From assembly GCA_045588795.1 (NCBI GenBank), contig JAZNEY010000045.1:1-22903 (forward strand): a stretch of DNA of 22,903 bases. Reading direction: 5' to 3'. The notes under the pieces are model-generated. The model was not told where the DNA came from. It saw nothing but the letters and a program-made list of their open reading frames with translations, and made no database searches. The translations under genes were made by a program, and so were the position numbers. Positions 7,385 through 15,314 of the stretch are shown in pieces (positions within the stretch are counted from its first letter, which is position 1; each line of letters starts with the position of its first letter). This DNA comes from UMGS1908 sp045588795. GTDB lineage: Bacteria > Bacillota > Clostridia > Christensenellales > UBA1242.

Positions 7385-8472
7385 TAGTTATCCACCTTTA
7401 AAAATTCGTTAATAAATCCTTGCAAATCGCCATCTAACACTGCACCCGAATTAGAAGTCTCAAAGTTTGTTCTATGGTCTTTTACAAGGTTATACGGGTG
7501 CAAAATATACGACCTTATTTGACTACCCCATTCAATTTTCTTATTTTCGCCAAGTTTCAATTGTTTAAGCCTTTCCTTTTCCGCCTCTTCTTTTTCCATA
7601 AGTTTTGAATAGAGCATTTTCATTGCCATTTCACGATTTTGTATTTGACTTCTTTCGTTTTGGCATTGAACTACAATACCTGTTGGAATATGCGTGATTC
7701 GAATTGCACTTTCAGTTTTGTTAACGTGCTGACCACCCGCACCACTACTTCTGTAAGTGTCAATTTTTAGGTCAGCAGGATTAATCTCAATCTTTGGTGT
7801 ATCATCAACAAAGGGAGATACTTCCAAAGATGCAAAAGAGGTGTGCCTCCTGTTGTTTGCATCAAAAGGCGAAAGCCTTACAAGCCTGTGGACCCCTTGT
7901 TCGGTCCTCAAATAGCCATATGCAAAATCGCCCTCAACCAAAATTGTTTGACTTTTAATCCCCGCTCCATCACCCGGTTGGACATCTAAAATTTGAACAT
8001 TCCAGTCGTGTTTTTCAGCAAATCTTATATACATACGAACAAGCATTTCAGCCCAGTCTTGCGCCTCTTCTCCACCAGCCCCCGAGTGGATTGTTAAAAT
8101 CGCATTACCCTCATCAAACTCACGACTTAACAAGGTCTCAATCCATATTTCAGAAAGCAGATATTCCGCCTTTTGCTTATATTCATCAATCTCGCTTTCA
8201 AAGGAATTATCCTCAGCACCAGCAAGTTCAATAACCGCCTTAAAATCTTGAATTGCACTATTCACTTTGTTCAAAGTTTCAATTTTCTTTTCAATCAACT
8301 TCTTGCGTTTGTTAATTTTAGAAGCATTTTGCATATCTTCCCAAAAATCCGAAGCAGACTGCAAGTTTTCAAGACTTTTGAGTTCATCATCAAGCCCAAC
8401 AAACTTATTTTTTACTATATCCAATTTATTTTCAAATTCATCAAGAATTAACTTATAATCATAAATATTCAT
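7384..8472 (-). CDS. prfB: Peptide chain release factor 2, no programmed frameshift
   Basis: RF2 of 362 residues that ends translation at UGA and UAA. Seen: the SPF recognition tripeptide at 201-203, GGQ of the peptidyl-transferase loop at 246-248, and the N-terminal helical domain with the DFW motif near 42-44. RF2 in many bacteria needs a +1 frameshift at CTT-TGA near codon 26. Here the frame is continuous: codons 26-28 read GGG-CTT-GAT, as if one T of the usual CTTTGA had been lost. The usual autoregulation is therefore absent. A weak AGGGAA precedes the ATG. In many Firmicutes prfB follows secA directly; here four other genes stand between. Confidence 0.97.
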   Translation of the reverse strand: MNIYDYKLILDEFENKLDIVKNKFVGLDDELKSLENLQSASDFWEDMQNASKINKRKKLIEKKIETLNKVNSAIQDFKAVIELAGAEDNSFESEIDEYKQKAEYLLSEIWIETLLSREFDEGNAILTIHSGAGGEEAQDWAEMLVRMYIRFAEKHDWNVQILDVQPGDGAGIKSQTILVEGDFAYGYLRTEQGVHRLVRLSPFDANNRRHTSFASLEVSPFVDDTPKIEINPADLKIDTYRSSGAGGQHVNKTESAIRITHIPTGIVVQCQNERSQIQNREMAMKMLYSKLMEKEEAEKERLKQLKLGENKKIEWGSQIRSYILHPYNLVKDHRTNFETSNSGAVLDGDLQGFINEFLKVDN

Positions 8473-8489
8473 AATACATTTCCCTATTG

Positions 8490-8495
8490 ATTATA
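8490..8495 (-). promoter_or_regulatory. Possible -10 box of the prfB-tsaD unit
   Basis: Minus-strand TATAAT 17 bases before the prfB start codon. No good -35 is present at 15-18 bases, so the call is weak; but a terminator just upstream (8533-8568) means the pair needs its own promoter. Confidence 0.4.
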
Positions 8496-8532
8496 CATTT
8501 TATCACAACTTGTTGTTTTTGTCTAGAAAAAG

Positions 8533-8568
8533 AAAAGACTTGGATTGTTATTTGCCACCAAGCCTTTT
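8533..8568 (-). terminator. Terminator of the four-gene cluster
   Basis: In the minus-strand RNA, AAAAGGCUUGG pairs with CCAAGUCUUUU (11 pairs including one G-U) around a 14-base loop and is followed by a U-rich tail. It lies 15 bases after the stop of the acidic-repeat gene. Confidence 0.8.
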
Positions 8569-8582
8569 GTTTTTATTTGTTA

Positions 8583-9953
8583 TTAATCGTTTGTTTCACC
8601 ACCATCATCTGTTTCTGTGTTTTTAACACTATCATCTGTCTCAATAGACTCTTCTTGTTTCTCTTCCACTTCCTCAGCATTTGTATTTTCAACAGAATCC
8701 TCTTCGCTAGTTTCGCTTAAATCCCTTTCACTTTCAGCAGGAGCCTCTTTACTTTCATTTGTTTCAGTTGGCACTTTAGAATTGTCAGAATCTTCAACAG
8801 TTGTTTCAGCGGTTCCATTAGTTTCTACGCTTTCATTATTATCTGCACCCTCTGTTTCTCCATCTTCTGTGCTCTCTGATGAAATTTCTTCGCTAGTTTC
8901 GCTTAAATCCCTTTCACTTTCAGCAGGAGTCTCTTCACTTTCATTTGTTTCAGTTGGCACTTTAGAATTGTCAGACTCTTCAACAGCACCTTCATCGGGT
9001 TCATTAGTTTCTACGCTTTCACTATTATCTGTCTCTTCTTTTTCCACATCTGTTTCTGCGTTTTCTGCATTTTCAATAGAGGCATTTTCGCCTTGTTCAA
9101 CTACAACGGCTGTTTCAGTTTCTGACTCTTCCGAATTTTTAACATTAGCTATACTTTCACTTTCTTCTGCACTTTCTGGCTGAGAATCATTTTCTCCTCG
9201 TGGTTCATTTGAGTCAACAATTTCACCACTTTCCGCCATCCCCCTAAGTTCTGGAGGAAGATCTTCTTCACCCTCTTCTTCTGTGGTTTCATTAGTTTTT
9301 TCACCACTCAAATCAGATTCTTGTGCATTTTCTTCTTCGCCATCACCAAGTGTTACTTCGGTATCGCTTGTTTCGGTTTCAGTGTCGTCAATTTCCTCTT
9401 GCTTATTAGCCTCAAAACTCTTCATAATTTCGCTGTTTACAATTCCAGCCTCTGCAATACTCTCATCTTCAAACTCTTTAACAATATTACTATTTGATAC
9501 ATCACCTCTAAACGCAAAATGCTTTTTGATGGTATCGTGACTGCTCTTTTTCATTATATCGACAAAGTCCTCTTTAACCTTGCCACCTTTAAACACTGTT
9601 TTGATATTATCCTCAAAGACTGCAAGAGCCTCAACTATTAAAAGTTTTTTATCTCTTGAAGAAAGAGCATATAAAATACAAATTCCAAGGGTTTTTAACA
9701 ACGGATAAACAAGTCCATTTGCAACAATAAAGGCGTGTTTAATATCCATTCTGCAATTTTCTATTTCTTCTGTATATTGTTTTTTATAATAATCAGCATT
9801 TACCTTTTGAAGTTTCTTTTTTTCAACCAAATAATCCAACTTGCTTATAGCATATTCTTTTGTTGCTCTAACAATTGCGTCAATTTTGACCTCATCAACT
9901 TTTGCAAGTTTAATAGGGTTTAAATCTTTCTCTATACGAGTAAATCTGCTCAT
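8583..9953 (-). CDS. Unknown protein with long acidic repetitive C-terminus (cluster gene 4)
   Basis: 456 residues; family not recognised. Residues 1-195 are an ordinary charged helical domain with one hydrophobic stretch at about 73-100 (IVANGLVYPLLKTLGICILY), perhaps a membrane or buried helix. From about 196 to the end the protein is almost only E, D, S, T and N, so surely disordered and very acidic. Two 62-residue repeats (about 294-355 and 356-417) share TNES, PAESERDLSETSEE and SDNSKVPTE. No signal peptide or LPxTG-type anchor is seen. AGGAG precedes the ATG at 9953. It is the last gene of the cluster, 25 bases after the 486-residue gene, and a terminator follows. Confidence 0.85.
   Translation of the reverse strand: MSRFTRIEKDLNPIKLAKVDEVKIDAIVRATKEYAISKLDYLVEKKKLQKVNADYYKKQYTEEIENCRMDIKHAFIVANGLVYPLLKTLGICILYALSSRDKKLLIVEALAVFEDNIKTVFKGGKVKEDFVDIMKKSSHDTIKKHFAFRGDVSNSNIVKEFEDESIAEAGIVNSEIMKSFEANKQEEIDDTETETSDTEVTLGDGEEENAQESDLSGEKTNETTEEEGEEDLPPELRGMAESGEIVDSNEPRGENDSQPESAEESESIANVKNSEESETETAVVVEQGENASIENAENAETDVEKEETDNSESVETNEPDEGAVEESDNSKVPTETNESEETPAESERDLSETSEEISSESTEDGETEGADNNESVETNGTAETTVEDSDNSKVPTETNESKEAPAESERDLSETSEEDSVENTNAEEVEEKQEESIETDDSVKNTETDDGGETND
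8702..9073. repeat. Two 186-base tandem repeats in the acidic-protein gene
   Basis: Copies at about 8702-8887 and 8888-9073 are offset by exactly 186 bases (62 codons). The first 100 bases differ at only a few positions and a second block near 8820/9006 also matches; the part between is more diverged. Being in frame and in a low-complexity segment, they can expand or contract without breaking the gene. Confidence 0.85.
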
Positions 9954-9978
9954 ACAAAATCTCCTATTTCACGAATTT

Positions 9979-11439
9979 TTATCTAATGTAGTTTCTTATA
10001 CGAGACTTTAAGTCTCCCAAGAACTCAATATAAAGTCTATATAAATCAACTCTTTTATTTGTTTTTGAAATATCAATTTTGAAAGAATTGTATTTAGTAT
10101 ACACTTTAGCTTTAAACTTATCCGAAAAATAGGCAGAAGAAAATTGATTTTCGATAATTGAAAATGCATAGTTTGAAATATCATTCTTTTCTTCATCAGT
10201 TGCGACTCTGTAAGAATACTTCTCACCATCATAATCAATGCCGAATTTTTCTTTGCAAAGTTTTTCGTAAGGCTCCAATTTTTCAACCATAGAAATATAG
10301 AACTTATACATTTCAATTTGGCTTGTTGATTTTACAATCATTTTTTCCCTGTTTGAGGTCGATAACTCCTCGCAGTATATTTTTATAACGTTACTAAATA
10401 CCGGAGCGTCTGTCTGCTTATTTGCCTTAATAGAATCAGTTATAAGACCAATTCTTGCAATTAAATCAACATTGCAATTTTTCTTCTCAGCACTAGCTGT
10501 TGCCATCTTTGACCAACCAGATAACTCAATTCCCTTTGTGTCAAATTCTTTAACCGTTGTATCTTTCATTGCTTTCTTTTCAGCAATTTTTTCCTTTGGC
10601 TGTTCAGCAACTTTTTCATCTTTATCATCTGCAACGAACTTATTGTCTATTCTAAGTAAATAATTAAGTTTATCAAGGGCTGTTAGTTTGCCATCTTTAA
10701 ATTTTACAACTTTGAGAGATTCAATATAGTCATCAAGTTTTTTTCTGCTCTTTTCAATAGAGTTTTCAAGCCTCCTAATCTTTCCAATCTTTGAACTGAT
10801 AAGACCAGAAACATTCATAGCTTTATTAATATTATTCCTCAAAATCAACCAAAGAATAATAAATCCAATCACAATTGAACTTGACAAAATTGGAACAATA
10901 AGTGCAAGTGCCTCATTTTTAATAAATGAACTAGAAAGGTCAATATTAAGTTTTGAAAGTAAAGGATAAGCTATTGCAACCATTGCAATACCAATTAAAA
11001 GCGTGCCTAAAATTAAAACCAAATAATTGTTTCTAAGTTGTTTTTTAACTGGTGATTCAAGAACAGACAATTCCTTTGATGAATAAACGAATCCATCTTT
11101 TGTTGAATGTTTTGAAGTCTCATATTCACTTATCAAGTCTTGAACAGATTTATAAAGTTCTTTTGCTTTCTTTTCCGTATCTTTGATGTAGATTGAAATA
11201 ATTTCATCTAATTGCAAAAGAGAAGGGATATCCCCCTCTTTTGTAAACGACTTGGCAAGTCTTTTCATCTCTGCCAAATCAAAGAGTGGAATATCCTTAT
11301 TATACTTTGCTCGAATATGATCGCGAATAACAATTTCAGATATATCATTCGCTTTTGATTCAATTTCATTATAGATTCTAATGTACAAGCAAACATTTTT
11401 CATCATTGCTAGCGACTCAATTTCGCCGAATCTATACAT
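9979..11439 (-). CDS. Unknown protein with transmembrane hairpin (cluster gene 3)
   Basis: 486 residues; family not recognised. N-terminal helical module (1-80) with YIRIYNEI, IPLFDLAEMKRLAK and IPSL, then a coiled stretch, then two strong membrane helices (about 139-161 and 177-200), a basic coiled region (about 205-245), a charged linker rich in K and E (about 270-300), and a C-terminal helical domain (about 330-486). With no signal peptide the hairpin probably leaves both long ends in the cytosol. The N-terminal module resembles those of the 1252- and 367-residue neighbours. AGGAGA stands nine bases before the ATG. Gaps to both neighbours are short (61 and 25 bases), so it is likely co-transcribed with them. 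Confidence 0.85.
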   Translation of the reverse strand: MYRFGEIESLAMMKNVCLYIRIYNEIESKANDISEIVIRDHIRAKYNKDIPLFDLAEMKRLAKSFTKEGDIPSLLQLDEIISIYIKDTEKKAKELYKSVQDLISEYETSKHSTKDGFVYSSKELSVLESPVKKQLRNNYLVLILGTLLIGIAMVAIAYPLLSKLNIDLSSSFIKNEALALIVPILSSSIVIGFIILWLILRNNINKAMNVSGLISSKIGKIRRLENSIEKSRKKLDDYIESLKVVKFKDGKLTALDKLNYLLRIDNKFVADDKDEKVAEQPKEKIAEKKAMKDTTVKEFDTKGIELSGWSKMATASAEKKNCNVDLIARIGLITDSIKANKQTDAPVFSNVIKIYCEELSTSNREKMIVKSTSQIEMYKFYISMVEKLEPYEKLCKEKFGIDYDGEKYSYRVATDEEKNDISNYAFSIIENQFSSAYFSDKFKAKVYTKYNSFKIDISKTNKRVDLYRLYIEFLGDLKSRIRNYIR

Positions 11440-11500
11440 ATAACATTTTCTCCTAAATTTTATTTCCCCCGATTGTTTAATTTTACCCTTTAAATTTTAA

Positions 11501-14500
11501 TTATTGTTCTGGTGGAAAGGATTCAGTGCTTTTCCTTTTATCAGGACTAACACCCTCTCCGAACATTTCTCTTTGAATAATTGCATCAAGTGCACGAATC
11601 TCACCGTATGTAAGTTTTTCGCCTATAACCTTAACAACTGGTCTGCCACCCTCGAATACAAGTTCAATTGACTTATTAGAACCAGCAAGGACGTCCTCAT
11701 TAAACACTTTTACAATCTTATTTCTTATACCAATTTGTTTTTGACCATTGTCAATGTTTAACGCTTCGCCACCTTTTCTTTCTATAAATTCATCACGGCG
11801 TTTTCTGTCTGCCGAGATGTAATTAGTTGTATTTACAATCGCTTCACCAAGATATCTTGTATCAACAATGTCTGAATCTTTGTGCTTCTCTGTATTGTGT
11901 GAGATAGCGACATCTGGAATCTCATAATGTACATCATTTTTTTCAATTGTGCCAGTTAAAGTGTAAGCCTCTGTGTCCCTTATAAATATCTCACCGGCAA
12001 GAATAACCATTGTATCTAAAAGCGCATTACCAACCCCAGATTCGTGAGATATACGACCTTGAAGTTTATCCCTCATACGGAATTCAAGCATAGAACCCTC
12101 AATTGTACATTTTGCAGCAGTTGCGTTTATACCTGGTTTTCTTGCCCCAGCATTTAGCTTTTTTGGTCTCTTTGAATTAATTGTTTTTTTCAAACCTTTT
12201 TCAAAAGCATCAATATCATTTTTACGCCTCATTAATTCATCAAATGATGGTTTTTCATCTAAAGCATTAATAGCTTTTTCAATCTCTTCAAGTTTTTTAA
12301 GTTCACTATCTGCTTCAACACCGTAAGTTAATAATGCTCTTTTATTCTTTACTAAGTCAGTCCTTAAAGCCTTTATTTTCTCTTCTAACGCTTCAAATGC
12401 TTTCTCGTATTCTTCCTCTGCGCTAAGAATCATTTTACCACATTCCATCATTTTGTCTTGGCAATCTTTAATAGCAGACTTCTTTTCTTCATCAGTTAGT
12501 TCAAAAATATCATTTAGCACCACAATAACATTAGTCATCGTTATAATAATTGTTTGCGCTCTTTCATTGCCAACTATCGCCCTCATGGATTCTGCAGTAT
12601 TTTGAATATATATAGCTTTTTCCCAAATGGCAATTATAAGGTCATCATCAATAGGCTTTTCTTCTTCATCATCATATTTAAACACCTTAGAAGAAGCTCT
12701 CTTATCTCTAACTGAAGTCCTTGGAATGCTGCGAGGTACATCAGCATCATTTTCATCAAGGTCTACCCAGCTAAACCTTGATGCCTCATCTACTTCTGCA
12801 CTGATGGCAGGTGTTTCTTCATCACCAAGAAGTTCTTTAAATTTTTCCACATTCTTTCGTCTTGTAGCATTCCTTTCATCTTCTTCTTTATCACGCTTAG
12901 CTTGTTCAACAGCCCATGCTTGAGATAACGCAGATGCAAGTCTTGCCTGTTCAGCTAGCCTTGCCTGTTTTCTTGCCTCTTCCTCAGCTTGTTTCTCTCT
13001 ATTAAGAGCCTCTCTTAATACGGCAATCTCCCTTGAGACCCTGTCTCTAAATTGAACTTCATTGTCTAACAACCTACGAACCATCGGTTTATTTTTCTCA
13101 TAATTTTGAGAATCTATTGCAAGATTTATTTGCTCTAACAATTTTTTATTAAGTTCATCTAACTCGTTTATCCCTTTTTCCTTTTCCGCTATAGAAGCAC
13201 CTGTCAAAGAACTAACTTCAGCAAGTTTTGAATCCACAGCATTATAGGCCTCACTAATTGCCTTTTCTCTTTTTTCATCTATCAATGGGTAATCAGGAAT
13301 TTCATCATCTTCCTCAGCATCTTCATCCGCTCCAGCTGTTGCCTCTGGTAATGGTGCTTCTGCCTCCTCATCATCTTCCTCAGCATCTTCATCCACAACT
13401 GGTTCTTCCGCTCCAGCTGTTGCCTCTGCTCTCGGTCTCCTTACTCTTCTTGCTGGTGCCACTCGTAATGATGCTCCTGCCACAGTAGCAACTGCTGTCG
13501 CAGATTCTTTTTCAGTCGTAGATAAAATCCCCATAGGGCCAGCCATACTTGCAGAAACCGAATCATATGAAGCGGAACCGCTTGTAAGACTACTGTAAAT
13601 CACCGATAATGATGATATTACACTCCTGTAATTATTAATTCTTGTGGCATCTGGAGGAGTCAAAGACAATTCCTTTTCAAGGCCTGAATAAGCACGAACA
13701 ATGCCAGCATTTATTTCCGCCATTATAAGATAATTCTTTTTTAAGTCATCATCTCCGATTGTAGCGTTCATCAATGTAACAGTTCTGTTAAGTTCAGCAC
13801 TATGTACATCATAATCTGCCTTTTCCGCAGGTGTAAGTTTGCCAGCAATCTCTGCATCAGCAATTCTTTTATCTACACCTTTTGTTGGCTCAATAGAATA
13901 TTGTTGCCATGCAATAACTGCCATTTGCCTAAATTTAATCAAACCCTCTTTAAGTGGTTGCTCGCAAGCATTTTCTAACTCGCTTGTTTTTTTATTTACA
14001 GCCATTGCAATAACACTAGTTTTTGCATTAGAAACCATGCTAGTCATTGAAGCAATATTTCCACTCAATGCACTTCTGATTGTGCTAAATTCACTATCTG
14101 TTGACTCAGTAATTTGTTTAACAGTTTCTTTTGCATCTTCAAATTCATGAGCCAAATTATTAACATTTGCTATAACGGTGTTTTGTGCACTTTCAGCATT
14201 TGCAATAATATTTGGGACATCAAATGTATTGTAATCATTTTCTGCCGCAATAACATTACCAAACTCTGCACTATATAGCGAAATGTCTTTTGAGCCTCCA
14301 CTTTCTAAAGTTGAATAAGCAGTGTGTGCGGCTGTTATAGCATTAAGTTTTGCTTGTGCATCAGCCTTTCTTGCCATTGCCTCAGCATAACCTCGTGTTC
14401 CGAGAGCAGGCGTACACGCACTAAGTTCTGCCTGTATTCTGTTTTCAATCGCTATGATGTTATTCCTCATTTCATCAATATCGCTTTGTACACTTGCTTC

Positions 14501-15259
14501 ATACATTGAAGTTGCACTGTTAACTGCTCTTTTATCAAAATTTGCATTAAAATTATTTAATTCTGTTTGAGCATTACGCATTGCTTGTTTTGCGCTTTGA
14601 ATCTTTCTTTGATGTTTTCTGTAAAACCTACGAGCTTCCTTTGCGTCTTTTATTCTGTCGGCGTATTTTTTTTCATTTCTCTTGTGTGCCATGACTCCGC
14701 CACCTACAACGCCTGCCGCCATAAGTGTCGCTCCCAAACCAAAAGGAACACTTGCGGCAGTTGCACCTGCGAGTACAGGCAATAATGTGATTGCTGCAAT
14801 ACCAGCAATTGCACCAAGTGCACACCAACCTAAAATTGTAAAAAACTTCCCCCACCTGCAAGAATTTAGTTCATCAATCGCATCTTGATTTTCAAATTCA
14901 ATATCTTCTAAAGATTTTCCGTCAACACCCTTTGCAGGATCCTCATAATCCTTGGTCGCATCTTGCAATGCTTTTTCTAAGGTGTCTCTTCTTTTTCCAG
15001 TACCATTTATTTCTTCTTTGTAATCATCAACAAGTTGCTTTTCATCTTCAAGTTTTGGAACCACTCCGTTTCCAACCGCTTTTACTGCATCAATTGTTGA
15101 ATATGTAAATCCCGAGCCCGGAACTACTATGGCTGTATTTATATTAGCCTCAGACACCCCTGGATGTTCCCTTTTATACTTGTTATAAGCATGAACAAAT
15201 CTAAAAATTGTATTGAACTCACTTGCTGATGTAATTGAATCAAAATTAAATGTTGCCAT
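11501..15259 (-). CDS. Giant 1252-residue coiled-coil membrane protein (cluster gene 2)
   Basis: Family not recognised. In order: N-terminal helical module (about 10-80), coiled segment, transmembrane hairpin (about 138-165 and 168-192, rich in A and G), then several hundred residues of alanine-rich helices likely forming coiled coils, an acidic linker of D, E and A with ATAGA/AEEDDE repeats (about 607-653), a second long charged coiled coil (about 745-810, with REKQAEEEARKQARLAEQAR), and a C-terminal domain of about 190 residues with more beta character (IELVFEGGRPVVKVIGEKL near the end). The end is a polar tail. AAAGGGAG and AAGG precede the ATG. Its hairpin and following coil resemble those of the 367-residue neighbour. 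No catalytic motif is visible. Confidence 0.87.
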   Translation of the reverse strand: MATFNFDSITSASEFNTIFRFVHAYNKYKREHPGVSEANINTAIVVPGSGFTYSTIDAVKAVGNGVVPKLEDEKQLVDDYKEEINGTGKRRDTLEKALQDATKDYEDPAKGVDGKSLEDIEFENQDAIDELNSCRWGKFFTILGWCALGAIAGIAAITLLPVLAGATAASVPFGLGATLMAAGVVGGGVMAHKRNEKKYADRIKDAKEARRFYRKHQRKIQSAKQAMRNAQTELNNFNANFDKRAVNSATSMYEASVQSDIDEMRNNIIAIENRIQAELSACTPALGTRGYAEAMARKADAQAKLNAITAAHTAYSTLESGGSKDISLYSAEFGNVIAAENDYNTFDVPNIIANAESAQNTVIANVNNLAHEFEDAKETVKQITESTDSEFSTIRSALSGNIASMTSMVSNAKTSVIAMAVNKKTSELENACEQPLKEGLIKFRQMAVIAWQQYSIEPTKGVDKRIADAEIAGKLTPAEKADYDVHSAELNRTVTLMNATIGDDDLKKNYLIMAEINAGIVRAYSGLEKELSLTPPDATRINNYRSVISSLSVIYSSLTSGSASYDSVSASMAGPMGILSTTEKESATAVATVAGASLRVAPARRVRRPRAEATAGAEEPVVDEDAEEDDEEAEAPLPEATAGADEDAEEDDEIPDYPLIDEKREKAISEAYNAVDSKLAEVSSLTGASIAEKEKGINELDELNKKLLEQINLAIDSQNYEKNKPMVRRLLDNEVQFRDRVSREIAVLREALNREKQAEEEARKQARLAEQARLASALSQAWAVEQAKRDKEEDERNATRRKNVEKFKELLGDEETPAISAEVDEASRFSWVDLDENDADVPRSIPRTSVRDKRASSKVFKYDDEEEKPIDDDLIIAIWEKAIYIQNTAESMRAIVGNERAQTIIITMTNVIVVLNDIFELTDEEKKSAIKDCQDKMMECGKMILSAEEEYEKAFEALEEKIKALRTDLVKNKRALLTYGVEADSELKKLEEIEKAINALDEKPSFDELMRRKNDIDAFEKGLKKTINSKRPKKLNAGARKPGINATAAKCTIEGSMLEFRMRDKLQGRISHESGVGNALLDTMVILAGEIFIRDTEAYTLTGTIEKNDVHYEIPDVAISHNTEKHKDSDIVDTRYLGEAIVNTTNYISADRKRRDEFIERKGGEALNIDNGQKQIGIRNKIVKVFNEDVLAGSNKSIELVFEGGRPVVKVIGEKLTYGEIRALDAIIQREMFGEGVSPDKRKSTESFPPEQ
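13302..13428. repeat. Short direct repeats coding the acidic linker
   Basis: A 27-base block at 13302-13328 recurs at 13368-13394 (66 bases, 22 codons apart), and a 19-base block at 13329-13347 recurs at 13410-13428. They code the doubled ADEDAEEDDE and EATAGA segments of the 1252-residue protein. Confidence 0.8.
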
Positions 15260-15314
15260 TTCCTTTTCTCCCTTTATATTTTCCTATTTCACATAGCCAA
15301 AAAACTTTTTGTTT

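Noticed and set aside
8702..9073. CRISPR or mobile-element repeats
   Set aside because: Repeats are in frame, 186 bases long, adjacent without unique spacers and inside a coding region; they are protein repeats.
8617..9183. Plus-strand open frame of 188 residues, rich in serine
   Set aside because: It is the exact antisense of the acidic repeat region; E/S codons read backwards give S/L/F. No ribosome site and no promoter.
15260..15314. Terminator between the first two cluster genes
   Set aside because: The A/T runs here do not form a GC-containing stem with a U tract, so co-transcription is more likely.
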